A stretch of 11,310 nt of DNA from CBCXVS01 sp965178525 (GCA_965178525.1 CBCXVS010000258.1:1-11310), one strand, 5' to 3'. Positions 1 through 6,945 are shown, counted from the first letter of the stretch. Made by a program: numbers and translations. The notes: generated by a model not told the origin, from the letters alone.

Positions 1-55
1 AAAGGTCGATTCGTTTCAGGCTTTTGAGTTTTTATTTCAACAAGTTGTCGCCGAA

Positions 56-1678
56 TCACGGGAGGAACTTCGGGCTAAAGGCCGCCTGGGTGTCGTAGCG
101 TAGTATCTCACTGTGGAGCTGTGAGCCGTTATTGTAGGGAGCGAAGTAGAGATAGCGCCCATCAAACGCGATGCCTTCGTACCCATCCGGGTCGGTCCCG
201 AGACCGGCAGCGCCCGGATCGAAGGTATCCCAAGCGTCGGCGGCGTGAAACCGACCTTGTGTATCGTAGCGTAACACCTCGCCATGATAACTCGCGCCAC
301 GACGCCACGGCGCAAAGTAGACATATCGCCCGCCAAATGCGCTTCCCGAATAGCCGTTGGGGTCGGCGCCCACACCCGCCACACCCGGATCGAACGTAGT
401 CCACGCTGCCGGGGTGTTGGGAGACAAGCCGGTGTCGTAACGCAGGACTTCCCCATGGTAATTCGAGCCATTGTTGAACGGCACCAAATACACGTACCGT
501 CCGTCATACGAGGCTTCGGAGTAGCCATCCGGGTCCGTACCGATCCCGGCAGCGCCAGCATCAAACGTCGACCAGGCGGAGATGAGCGGGAAGGGATCGA
601 TCGGCGCACGATCGGCCGTATGGGTGATGGTGTTGAAGCTAAAACCGGCATCGACTCCCGTTGCATCGCTACCGGAGACGATCACGCGGATGACGTGTTC
701 GGATGTGGACAGGGCGGATGCGTCGTCGGCGACATCGCTCTGCATGCCGCCGAAGAAGAGACCGGCCGAGGTGGGGAAGGCGAACGTCACACCATCGGCG
801 GACACCCTGCTGGCGGCGCCGTAGGTCTGCTCGGCCCAGACGTCGCTCGGCACGAACAACCTATTGAAACCGGCGCTCGGGCGGATGGTCCTCGAATCCA
901 CCACGACCCAGTACGTCCCATCACCCACATCGAAGGCATACCTACCACCGACGTCCGTCCGTGTACTGGTGAGGAAACGATCCCCGGCATCCGGCTGCCC
1001 ATCGCCGTTATCTTGGTAGAGCAGGACGCGCACATTGGCGCTGCCCACGCCATCGTCCAGTATATCGCCGTCGCCATCCACATCTTCGTAGATCCGGCCC
1101 GAGAGGGTTAAAGCCGTATAGTCAATGACGAGCCTAGCCGCTTTGGCCGAATTTTCGCCGTATCCGGTAATTTCCAGATCACGTATATTGCTGCCAGTGT
1201 GATCGAGGATGAGCACGATCGCGTTGCCTAACCGCCACCCGGGCCGCGCCATGATGGCTTGCAGCACATTTTTCAAGTCGGGTGATGAAACTTGCCCAGT
1301 TCCCAGGCCATCTTGCTGCCATGCCACTTTACGATTGGTATCGCTCCATCGATCGGAAATATCGTTGGCGGTATTCGTAAGAGCCGGTGCGTGATCGACT
1401 TGCTGGAAATCCATCAAGACACTAGCGTCATCGTCATCCGTATCAAATGGATAGATTTGCAGAATCGCGGAGTTAATCGTCGCCCCTTGAGGAATGGCGA
1501 CATGTTGAAAGCGAAATGCCCCCCATGCATTGCCAGTAAAGAGATCAATACTATTGGTGTCATCAATGGTCGAGCCATTCTGGCCCTTGTCGTCCTCGTC
1601 GTTGCTGATCAGTAAGTGGAGCGTTGCCGTCTGTGCCGTGCACATATGCGGGAAAGCGCCGGCAAACCACAAGCTCAT
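56..1678 (-). CDS. Secreted repeat protein with SdrD-type B domain
   Basis: A 540-residue exported protein of unknown function. Residues 18-187 resemble a beta-sandwich module seen in large secreted proteins (FRF..V.IPQGATI near 55-69, ARPGW.LGNAIVLI near 144-157). Residues 193-265 look like an SdrD/CNA-B type domain, with Asp-rich DVDGDGDILDDG and DNGDGQPDAGD stretches that could bind calcium, and a GGRYAFDV strand. Residues 368-540 are three 57-residue repeats. MSLWFAGAFPHMCTAQT at the N-terminus is the end of a signal peptide, but with the 1678 ATG there is no basic n-region. The same frame is open to a TGA at 1775-1777, and bases 1679-1705 encode LKKRSLFLG, exactly such an n-region. No ATG, GTG or TTG was found in that extension, so translation may begin at CTG 1703-1705 or ATA 1718-1720, or a start may be lost. 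It lies downstream of the exporter gene on the same strand with a 191 bp gap. Confidence 0.8.
   Translation of the reverse strand: MSLWFAGAFPHMCTAQTATLHLLISNDEDDKGQNGSTIDDTNSIDLFTGNAWGAFRFQHVAIPQGATINSAILQIYPFDTDDDDASVLMDFQQVDHAPALTNTANDISDRWSDTNRKVAWQQDGLGTGQVSSPDLKNVLQAIMARPGWRLGNAIVLILDHTGSNIRDLEITGYGENSAKAARLVIDYTALTLSGRIYEDVDGDGDILDDGVGSANVRVLLYQDNGDGQPDAGDRFLTSTRTDVGGRYAFDVGDGTYWVVVDSRTIRPSAGFNRLFVPSDVWAEQTYGAASRVSADGVTFAFPTSAGLFFGGMQSDVADDASALSTSEHVIRVIVSGSDATGVDAGFSFNTITHTADRAPIDPFPLISAWSTFDAGAAGIGTDPDGYSEASYDGRYVYLVPFNNGSNYHGEVLRYDTGLSPNTPAAWTTFDPGVAGVGADPNGYSGSAFGGRYVYFAPWRRGASYHGEVLRYDTQGRFHAADAWDTFDPGAAGLGTDPDGYEGIAFDGRYLYFAPYNNGSQLHSEILRYDTQAAFSPKFLP
59..577 (-). repeat. Three tandem 57-residue (171 bp) protein repeats
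   Basis: Within the secreted protein, three units begin AWSTFD (577-407), AWTTFD (406-236) and AWDTFD (235-59). Each carries the pattern TFD.G.AG.G.DP.GY, then GRY.Y..P, then GS..H.E.LRYDT at the same spacing, and the first two units are exactly 57 residues long. The pattern resembles beta-propeller or Kelch-like blades. Three blades are too few to close a propeller alone, so the protein may oligomerise or the array may have contracted. The last unit ends two residues beyond the period at the stop codon. Confidence 0.9.
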
Positions 1679-1869
1679 ACCCAGGAAAAGCGAGCGTTTT
1701 TTCAGATTGAGACGATGTATGGTTTGACCTTTAGATATGCTCTTAAGCGAAGCCGTTACCTCATGTCTCTTTGATCATATCCAAGGCCCATCCGAGATCA
1801 CCACCGAATCATTGCCTACTAGGGGCACGCCATTCTCAGGCTTCCCCTTCGCGTTCTTCGCGGATCCGC

Positions 1870-3522
1870 TTATCTCTTGCGCAGAAAGAGCACCAAGGGT
1901 ATGACTGACATCGTCATCAGCATCAGTACGACAAAACAATCCTGATACGCGGCCACCGTAGCCTGCTGCAGTAAGTGCCGCTGTATCAGGGCCATGGCTT
2001 TGGCTTCGACAACGGCGCCAACGTCTCCAGCCGGCACGACCACATCCCGTACACGGGCCATCATATCCCCCCAGGGCAGAGACGAGAGGACCTGCTCCTG
2101 CCCAAGCAAAATGGCGTGCGTCGACGTCCGTTGTTGTAACACCGTGGTCATCAGCGCTAGACCCACCGTGCCGCCAACGCCTTGCTGCAGGATATTCACA
2201 AGGCCGGAGCCCATGCGCACCTTCTCCGGCGGCAACAGCAAGAGGGAGGCGGCGTTCATCGGGGTAAAGACGAACGGAATCGCCGCATAGCGCCATACAA
2301 TCATCCAGATGATCCAACTCATGGACCGATCGAGGGTCAGAAACGAAAACCAGTATGACCCCAGCATGAACATGCCCAGGCCGTACCACACGATATATCG
2401 GCGGTCGATTTTGTCCGCCAGGCGCCCGGCGACGAGCATCATCATGGCGAGGACTAACGCGCCCGGCATGACAATAAAACCCGTCTGGGCCGGCGTATAG
2501 TCCAGCAAAAGTTGCAGCAGGATCGTCTGCAGGAAACCGGTGCCCCAAAAGGTCATCGACATCATGAGAATGGCCAGCGATATTCCGGCAAAGGCCACAT
2601 TGCAGTAAAGCCGCAGCTCCACCAGCGGTTCTTTCCGGACCCATTCGAGACACACGAACACCACGAACGATACGCCCGCGGTCAGAAGCAGCCGTTGGAT
2701 GTAGGACGAATCCCAACCCTGCCGCTGCCCCTGCGTGAGGGCGATGAGCAGACTGACCAGGAACACCACCAGGAGGAGCAAACCGGCGAGATCCAGAGAA
2801 CGTCGAGTCGACTCGCGCGTGTTCGGAATCACCAGCATGACGAGAACCACGCAGATGACGCCCGGCAAGATGTTCATGTAGAACACCATGCGCCAGCTCA
2901 GTTGTTCCGTGATATAGCCGCCGATCACGGGCCCTACCGCCGGCCCGAAGGCTGAGGCCATACCGTAGAGCCCCATGGCGAGGCCACGCTGCCGCTCCGG
3001 AAAGGATGCCGACAAAAACACCATGACCATCGGGGTAAGCGGTCCCCCGCCGATACCCTGCACCACCCGGAACAGAATCAGCGACGAGCCACTCCAGGCC
3101 AGGCCGCAAAGGGCCGAACCGCCGATAAAGACGATCAAGCTCAGCAGAAAGAGATTGCGGTTGCCCAGCCAATTGCCCAGCCAGCCCACCGTCGGAATGA
3201 GAACGGCGCTCGCGATCATGTAGGCCGTAATGATCCACTGCGCCTGATCTAGATTGAGTCCAAACGCAGTCATCATAGGCGGCAAGGTCACGTTGACAGT
3301 GGAGGTATTGACCACGACCATAAAGGCACTGAACATGACCGTACCCGCCACCCACCATTTATACGACGGACGCTGCGGCGAAATCAGCGGCTCACGGCGT
3401 GGCGGCGTGGCAGCGGACGCGGCCGGCACCGTGTCAGGGCGCTGCACAGCCGTGGTGCGGTCGGATTCGGCATTGTGATCGGATTCCACTCCCAGTCTCC
3501 ACCCCGTTTTGCCTTCGGTCAT
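1870..3522 (-). CDS. MFS exporter, DHA2 (EmrB/QacA-like, 14 TM)
   Basis: A 550-residue inner-membrane proton-coupled drug or solute exporter of the DHA2 family. After a hydrophilic, Pro/Arg-rich 53-residue cytoplasmic leader, hydrophobic segments run from residue 54 to the end, consistent with 14 helices. Family motifs are visible: TSTVNVTLPPM (motif D1, 73-83), a motif A-like GWLGNWLGNR (113-122), RVVQGIGGG with the conserved Arg (motif B, 152-160) and the antiporter motif C GPAVGPVIGG (193-202). The usual TM1 Asp of the family (as in LDSTIANVAIP of EmrB) is Asn72 here. The length is normal for EmrB. No EmrA/HlyD adaptor or TolC-like gene is next to it, so substrate and tripartite export are unknown. 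The start is the first ATG of the frame; no strong Shine-Dalgarno precedes it. It is divergent from the Mo-hydroxylase gene and shares the 3523-3689 control region with it. Confidence 0.9.
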   Translation of the reverse strand: MTEGKTGWRLGVESDHNAESDRTTAVQRPDTVPAASAATPPRREPLISPQRPSYKWWVAGTVMFSAFMVVVNTSTVNVTLPPMMTAFGLNLDQAQWIITAYMIASAVLIPTVGWLGNWLGNRNLFLLSLIVFIGGSALCGLAWSGSSLILFRVVQGIGGGPLTPMVMVFLSASFPERQRGLAMGLYGMASAFGPAVGPVIGGYITEQLSWRMVFYMNILPGVICVVLVMLVIPNTRESTRRSLDLAGLLLLVVFLVSLLIALTQGQRQGWDSSYIQRLLLTAGVSFVVFVCLEWVRKEPLVELRLYCNVAFAGISLAILMMSMTFWGTGFLQTILLQLLLDYTPAQTGFIVMPGALVLAMMMLVAGRLADKIDRRYIVWYGLGMFMLGSYWFSFLTLDRSMSWIIWMIVWRYAAIPFVFTPMNAASLLLLPPEKVRMGSGLVNILQQGVGGTVGLALMTTVLQQRTSTHAILLGQEQVLSSLPWGDMMARVRDVVVPAGDVGAVVEAKAMALIQRHLLQQATVAAYQDCFVVLMLMTMSVIPLVLFLRKR

Positions 3523-3539
3523 GCAGGTGTTGCCTGTTC

Positions 3540-3568
3540 TCTGTACGAGAAAACCGGCGCCGTGTCAA
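3540..3568 (-). promoter_or_regulatory. Candidate promoter for the MFS exporter
   Basis: On the minus strand there is a perfect -35 TTGACA (3563-3568), a 17 bp spacer and a poor -10 TACAGA (3540-3545). Transcription would start near 3533 and leave about 11 nt before the ATG at 3522. The -10 matches only three of six consensus positions, so the call is weak. Confidence 0.35.
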
Positions 3569-3594
3569 CTGCTTCGCTCTCTACACAATTGAGG

Positions 3595-3608
3595 TGTCAA
3601 AATTGACA
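3595..3608. promoter_or_regulatory. Palindromic operator candidate TGTCAA-AA-TTGACA
   Basis: A perfect 6+6 inverted repeat with a 2 bp centre. Its right arm is the -35 hexamer of the plus-strand promoter, so a bound protein would block RNA polymerase. A further TGTCAA at 3563-3568 repeats the left arm and is the -35 of the candidate minus-strand promoter. One regulator could therefore control both divergent genes. No regulator gene is in the window, and the family is unknown. Confidence 0.45.
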
Positions 3609-3631
3609 GCCTGAGAGTGAGGTTCTACACT
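3603..3631 (+). promoter_or_regulatory. Sigma70-type promoter for the Mo-hydroxylase gene
   Basis: TTGACA at 3603-3608, a 17 bp spacer, and TACACT at 3626-3631 (four of six -10 positions). The predicted start of transcription is near 3638. It would leave the upstream in-frame ATG at 3639 at the very 5' end of the mRNA and gives the ATG at 3690 a leader of about 50 nt, which supports 3690 as the translation start. Confidence 0.6.
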
Positions 3632-3675
3632 CGTCCGCATGAAGCTAGCAAAATCGGCAGGAGGCGCAAAACAGC

Positions 3676-3682
3676 GGGAGGA
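3676..3682 (+). promoter_or_regulatory. Shine-Dalgarno GGGAGGA deciding the start at 3690
   Basis: GGGAGGA lies 7 nt before ATG 3690. The alternative in-frame ATG at 3639 has no such site and coincides with the predicted transcription start. Residues encoded by 3639-3689 are also outside the family's conserved N-terminus. Confidence 0.75.
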
Positions 3683-3689
3683 CAGTCAT

Positions 3690-5999
3690 ATGGCAACCAG
3701 GACACCGCAGGAGCATGAAAGCACAGGACAATACCACGTGTTGGGTACCCGACCCATCCGCCATGACGGTCTGGACAAAGTGACGGGCGCCGCCCGGTAT
3801 GGCGCAGACATGCAGTTGCCCGGGATGCTACATGGCAAGATACTGCGCAGTCCCCATGCCCATGCTTGCATCCGCTCTATCGATACCAGCAAAGCGGAGG
3901 CACTGCCGGGCGTGAGGGCTGTGGCGACGGCCCAAGACTTTCCCATCATCGCAGTCCAGGACATTGACTTTGCGCAGCTGCAAGGAAATGCCCGGATGAT
4001 CGCGGAAAATGTCCTGGCCCATCATAAGGTTCTGTACCAGGGGCATGCCGTGGCGGCTGTCGCCGCCAGCAGCCGCCACATTGCGGAAGAAGCGATCGCG
4101 CTCATCGAGGTGGATTATGAGGTGCTGCCCACCGTTCTGACGGTGCACGACGCCATGCAGGACGACGCCCCTCTCCTGCATGAGAACATGACGACCCGGT
4201 TTCGTGTCGAGCGCTTTGCCCGAGGTGACGACACCGGGGTCAAGAGCAACATTGCCGGGCACATCCAACACAAGTTAGGGGACGTAGAAAAAGGATTTCA
4301 GGAGGCCGACGTCATCGTCGAGCGAGAATTTCATACCCAGACGGTGCATCACGGCTACATCGAGCCGCACGTCACCACCGCATCCTGGTCGCGTGATGGC
4401 CACGTGACGATCTGGACGAGTACGCAAGGCGCTTTTGCGATTCGCTCTTCGACAGCCGCTATCGTCGGTATTCCCGAGTCCTTGGTCAAAGTCATCCCGA
4501 TGGAAATCGGCGGGGGATTTGGGGGCAAGGCGGTCACCTACATCGATCCGATCGCGGCGATCCTCGCCAAAAAGAGTGGCCGCCCCGTCAAGATCGTCAT
4601 GAATCGCCAGGAGGTTTTCGAAGGGTCAGGTCCGGCCTCGGCGACGTTCATGCGGGCCAAGATCGGCACCACTCAGGACGGCAAGATCACCGCGGGTCAG
4701 CTCTATCTCGCTTATGAAGCGGGCGCTTTCCCGGGCTCACCGGTGGGTGGCGGCGCGCTCACGGGTCTGGGACCCTACAACGTCGAGCATATGTTGGTCG
4801 ATGGCTATGACGTGGTGTGCAACAAGCAGAAGGTGCAGGGATACCGGGCGCCTGGGCAATCCCAAGCGACCTATGCGGTCGAGGCGGTGATCGACGAACT
4901 GGCGGAGAAGCTGGGCATGGATCCCATGGAGTTCCGGCTGAAAAATGCCGTTCAGGCAGGAGATGCCATGCCGAATGGCGTGCCACATGCGCCGTTTGGT
5001 TGTCGGGAACTCGAAGACGCCATGCTGGCCCACCCGCACTACGATGCGCCCTTGCAGGGCCCCAACCAGGGCCGAGGTATTGCCGTCGGCTTTCGCTGGC
5101 AAGGCGGCCAGTCATCGTCAGCCACGATCAACGTCAACAGCAACGGGACCATCAATCTCATCACCGGCTCGGTTGACATCGGCGGCACCCGGACGGCTGT
5201 GGCCATGCAAGCCGCCGAGGTCTTGGGCTTGCAGCCGGAAGATGTCGCCCCGACCGTGGCCGATACCGACACCATCGGGTACACGGGGACAACCGGCGGC
5301 AGCCGCACCGCTTATGACACGGGCTTGGCCGCCATCGCCGCGGCGGAGGATGTGAAGCGGCAGATGATGGCTCGCGCGGCGTCATTGTGGCAAGTCCCCG
5401 TCGAAGACGTGGCCTTTCAAGACGGCGTCTTCGTCTGCACGAAGAACCCGGCAGATCGGGTCACGTTTAAGGAATTGGCGGGCAGCCTCATGCGCACCGG
5501 CGGACCGATCACCTGCTCTGCCTCCGCGAACTCCACAGGCGTCGGCCCCATCTTTGCCGGCAACATTGTGGACGTCGAGGTGGACCCGGAGACGGGCAAG
5601 GTCGACATTCTGCGCTACACGACCTTTATCGATGCCGGCATGGCCGTGCACCCCAGCTACGTGGAGGGCCAGATGCAAGGTGGGACTGTGCAGGGCATCG
5701 GCTGGGCCCTGAATGAAGAGTACGTCTACTCCGAGGATGGCGCGATCACCAACGCCAGTTTCTTGGATTATCGCATGCCCACGCCGCTGGATGTACCCAT
5801 GATCGAGACGGTCATCGTCGAGGTGCCGAATCCGCTCCATCCCTTTGGCCTGCGTGGCGTCGGGGAAGCGCCCATCATTCCGCCGTTGGCGGCGATTGCC
5901 AATGCCGTTTATCAGGCCACTGGCGTCCGCATGAACAAGCTGCCGATGTCTCCCGGTGCGATTCTGGAGGCTCTAAAGGCAAAAAACGCCAGGGAGTAG
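3690..5999 (+). CDS. Xanthine dehydrogenase-family Mo-binding (large) subunit
   Basis: A 769-residue molybdopterin-binding catalytic subunit of the xanthine dehydrogenase/aldehyde oxidoreductase family, which hydroxylates aromatic or aldehyde-type substrates with water as the oxygen source. The N-terminal module (DKVTGAARYGADM, ILRSPHAHA) leads into Mo-cofactor motifs EIGGGFGGK (272-280), GYRAPGQSQ (384-392) and GGSRTA (536-541). The C-terminal GVGEAP motif carries the expected catalytic Glu at 726. The CO dehydrogenase form I loop (AYRCSFR) is absent, so CO oxidation is unlikely. The length matches single large subunits that need separate 2Fe-2S and FAD subunits, yet neither gene flanks it. 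Either these are elsewhere or the subunit borrows partners. The start at 3690 was chosen over 3639 on its Shine-Dalgarno site and promoter position. There is no Tat signal, so it is probably cytoplasmic. The substrate cannot be told from sequence. Confidence 0.88.
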   Translation: MATRTPQEHESTGQYHVLGTRPIRHDGLDKVTGAARYGADMQLPGMLHGKILRSPHAHACIRSIDTSKAEALPGVRAVATAQDFPIIAVQDIDFAQLQGNARMIAENVLAHHKVLYQGHAVAAVAASSRHIAEEAIALIEVDYEVLPTVLTVHDAMQDDAPLLHENMTTRFRVERFARGDDTGVKSNIAGHIQHKLGDVEKGFQEADVIVEREFHTQTVHHGYIEPHVTTASWSRDGHVTIWTSTQGAFAIRSSTAAIVGIPESLVKVIPMEIGGGFGGKAVTYIDPIAAILAKKSGRPVKIVMNRQEVFEGSGPASATFMRAKIGTTQDGKITAGQLYLAYEAGAFPGSPVGGGALTGLGPYNVEHMLVDGYDVVCNKQKVQGYRAPGQSQATYAVEAVIDELAEKLGMDPMEFRLKNAVQAGDAMPNGVPHAPFGCRELEDAMLAHPHYDAPLQGPNQGRGIAVGFRWQGGQSSSATINVNSNGTINLITGSVDIGGTRTAVAMQAAEVLGLQPEDVAPTVADTDTIGYTGTTGGSRTAYDTGLAAIAAAEDVKRQMMARAASLWQVPVEDVAFQDGVFVCTKNPADRVTFKELAGSLMRTGGPITCSASANSTGVGPIFAGNIVDVEVDPETGKVDILRYTTFIDAGMAVHPSYVEGQMQGGTVQGIGWALNEEYVYSEDGAITNASFLDYRMPTPLDVPMIETVIVEVPNPLHPFGLRGVGEAPIIPPLAAIANAVYQATGVRMNKLPMSPGAILEALKAKNARE

Positions 6000-6002
6000 A
6001 TG

Positions 6003-6042
6003 CTGCTGATCAGCAGAGGCATCACACTGTGCTTGCCTCTGC
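6003..6042 (+). terminator. Inverted repeats after the Mo-hydroxylase gene
   Basis: Two overlapping structures follow the stop codon. One is a perfect 14 nt palindrome CTGCTGATCAGCAG (6003-6016). The other is a 9 bp stem GCAGAGGCA (6013-6021) with TGCCTCTGC (6034-6042), whose loop holds a further CACA/TGTG pairing. The hairpin is strong but no T-run follows, so it may be a rho-assisted or 3'-protecting structure rather than an intrinsic terminator. It also ends 8 bp before the cassette boundary GTTAGGC. Confidence 0.45.
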
Positions 6043-6126
6043 ACCTACATGTTAGGCCGCTCGACCACTGAGACGTTTGGTACTTCCGGATAAGGGGAAA
6101 GCCGCCATCGCCGGAGGGAAGGCGCA

Positions 6127-6261
6127 ATGCAGGGAAGCAAACTGATTGACCTTTCAGTAGGGGACGATGGCGGCGGTCCGTGGGCCTTTGCTCGGGGGCT
6201 TACAGGTGGCCTTGCTGCACAGGCCCAAAAGTACGGCATACAAATACATTTCCAAGTGTGA
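6127..6261 (+). CDS. Possible 44-residue small protein
   Basis: An ATG-to-TGA frame of 44 codons starts 9 nt after a GGAGG (6113-6117) and ends 21 bp before the antitoxin gene. The product starts MQGSKLIDLSVGDDGGG and ends YGIQIHFQV. It is Gly-rich, with no membrane segment and no family I recognise. Its position at the head of the cassette and its ribosome site suggest a leader peptide or a third small gene of the toxin-antitoxin operon. It may equally be a chance frame in the cassette's leader. Confidence 0.3.
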   Translation: MQGSKLIDLSVGDDGGGPWAFARGLTGGLAAQAQKYGIQIHFQV

Positions 6262-6282
6262 GAAGAATAAGGAGATGTCGTT

Positions 6283-6501
6283 ATGACCAAGCTACTGGAA
6301 CAAGCCTTCGTCGAAGCATCGAAACTCCCGCCACAGGAGCAGGATGCACTCGCAGATTGGTTACTTGCCGAACTCGAATCCGAAAAACGGTGGGGAAGAC
6401 TCTTTGCAGATTCGCAGGATGGGCTATCGAAACTAGCAGCTGAGGCTCTTGCTGAGCATCGGCGTGGTCAGACGCAAGAATTAGACCCAGATCAGATATG
6501 A
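6283..6501 (+). CDS. Antitoxin of a type II toxin-antitoxin pair
   Basis: A 72-residue acidic, Leu/Ala-rich helical protein. It opens MTKLLEQAFVEASKLPPQEQDALADWLLAE in two pieces of predicted helix and ends with Glu/Asp-rich residues (RRGQTQELDPDQ). Small proteins of this pattern are commonly encoded just upstream of RelE/ParE-like toxins. I infer that it binds and neutralises the toxin and may repress the operon, although no clear DNA-binding fold is visible. AAGGAGA (6269-6275) sits 7 nt before the ATG, a strong ribosome site. The stop overlaps the toxin start by 4 bp (ATGA), so the two are translationally coupled. Confidence 0.75.
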   Translation: MTKLLEQAFVEASKLPPQEQDALADWLLAELESEKRWGRLFADSQDGLSKLAAEALAEHRRGQTQELDPDQI

Positions 6502-6854
6502 CTTCCAAAACGACAAGACGCTTTCGTCAGGAACTGGCCAAACTACCAAGAGACATTCGGCGACAGGCACGGGAAGCTTACACACTTTTCAAGCAAAATC
6601 CGAACTATCCCAGCCTTCGATTCAAGAAAGTGCATACCACTGAACCCATTGATTCGGCTCGTATCAATATCGACTATCGTGCCGTTGGAATCCTCGACGG
6701 CGAACAGATTGTTTGGTTCTGGATTGGCTCTCATGCAGACTATGAAAAGTTACTAAATCAGCTTTCAGCTCCTAACACGGGTTTCCAGCCGACTGCCTCC
6801 AACGTACGCTCTGCGTCGCTCCCGCTTCCGACAGTAGCTGAAACCTACCGTTAG
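6498..6854 (+). CDS. RelE/ParE-superfamily toxin with attC-encoded tail
   Basis: A 118-residue ORF whose first 89 residues are a RelE/ParE-like toxin: a basic N-terminal helix pair (TTRRFRQELAKLPRDIRRQA), LRFKKV at 40-45, then the beta-sheet strands INIDYRAVGI and IVWFWIGSHADYEKLL at 56-86. RelE-type members act as ribosome-dependent mRNA nucleases and ParE-type members on gyrase; the sequence does not separate these. About 90 residues is the normal family length. Residues 91-118 are encoded by the attC site, and the stop TAG (6852-6854) lies in its R' box, so the tail depends on which cassette boundary follows. The gene starts within the antitoxin stop. Confidence is high for the toxin domain and lower that the tail matters. 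Confidence 0.8.
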   Translation: MTSKTTRRFRQELAKLPRDIRRQAREAYTLFKQNPNYPSLRFKKVHTTEPIDSARINIDYRAVGILDGEQIVWFWIGSHADYEKLLNQLSAPNTGFQPTASNVRSASLPLPTVAETYR

Positions 6855-6856
6855 CG
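6770..6856 (+). other. attC recombination site of the toxin-antitoxin cassette
   Basis: The site has classical attC architecture. R'' TCCTAAC (6770-6776) pairs through CTAAC with GTTAG of R' GTTAGCG (6850-6856). After unpaired spacers of 3 and 4 nt, L'' GGTTTCCAGC (6780-6789) pairs perfectly over 9 bp with L' GCTGAAACC (6837-6845) except for one bulged C. That is an extrahelical G on the bottom strand, the feature integrases use to choose the strand. A third 4 bp stem ACTG/CAGT (6792-6795, 6832-6835) closes a 36 nt variable loop. The left half also resembles the aadA-cassette attC (CTAAC then TTC.AGCCGAC). Confidence 0.75.
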
Positions 6857-6876
6857 CTCTCTTCAATCGTTCAGGA

Positions 6877-6940
6877 GGCATATGCATCGGCATGGAGCGA
6901 GACGCGCATTCCGCTACGCTCGATGCACGCCCCTTATGCC
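6877..6940. repeat. Imperfect hairpin between attC and threonine synthase
   Basis: The left arm GGCATATGCATCG (6877-6889) pairs with CGATGCA (6921-6927) and TATGCC (6935-6940), with a 7 nt bulge CGCCCCT between the two right-arm pieces. GAGCG/CGCTC inside the loop may extend the stem. It is followed by GGGCGTTAG, a second R'-like core (GTTAG at 6945-6949). It may be a remnant of a second attC or empty cassette, or a bidirectional transcription barrier between the convergent toxin and threonine synthase genes. Confidence 0.5.
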
Positions 6941-6945
6941 GGGCG

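Larger units (their letters stand above)
6052..6850 (+). mobile_element. Integron gene cassette carrying a toxin-antitoxin pair
   Basis: The left boundary is the core site GTTAGGC at 6051-6057 (consensus GTTRRRY), the right boundary the R' core of the attC at 6850. Integron integrases cut between G and TT, giving a 799 bp unit with a toxin-antitoxin operon and attC in the same orientation, the standard cassette layout. In the excised circle, R' would be G plus TTAGGC. It would pair with R'' TCCTAAC at six of seven positions, better than the five of seven in place, which supports the two ends belonging together. Toxin-antitoxin cassettes are well known in large chromosomal integrons. No integrase or attI is in the window, and the site left of 6051 lacks a recognisable attC left half, so insertion may have been at a secondary site. 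Confidence 0.6.

Noticed and set aside
284..1111. A 275-codon plus-strand open frame opposite the secreted protein
   Set aside because: It is antisense shadow with Arg/Gly-rich, low-complexity composition. The minus frame has repeats, a signal sequence and domain motifs.
1860..1869. Palindrome GCGGATCCGC beside the exporter stop codon as a terminator
   Set aside because: It is a 10 bp palindrome without a loop or T-run, and one such site is not unusual at this GC content.
1775..3358. A 527-codon open frame on the minus strand overlapping the exporter gene
   Set aside because: It is a frame shadow of the MFS gene. It lacks hydrophobic periodicity or family motifs, while the overlapping frame has all DHA2 motifs.
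3639..3689. An N-terminal extension of the Mo-hydroxylase starting at ATG 3639
   Set aside because: There is no ribosome site, the predicted transcription start is at the same place, and a strong GGGAGGA precedes ATG 3690.
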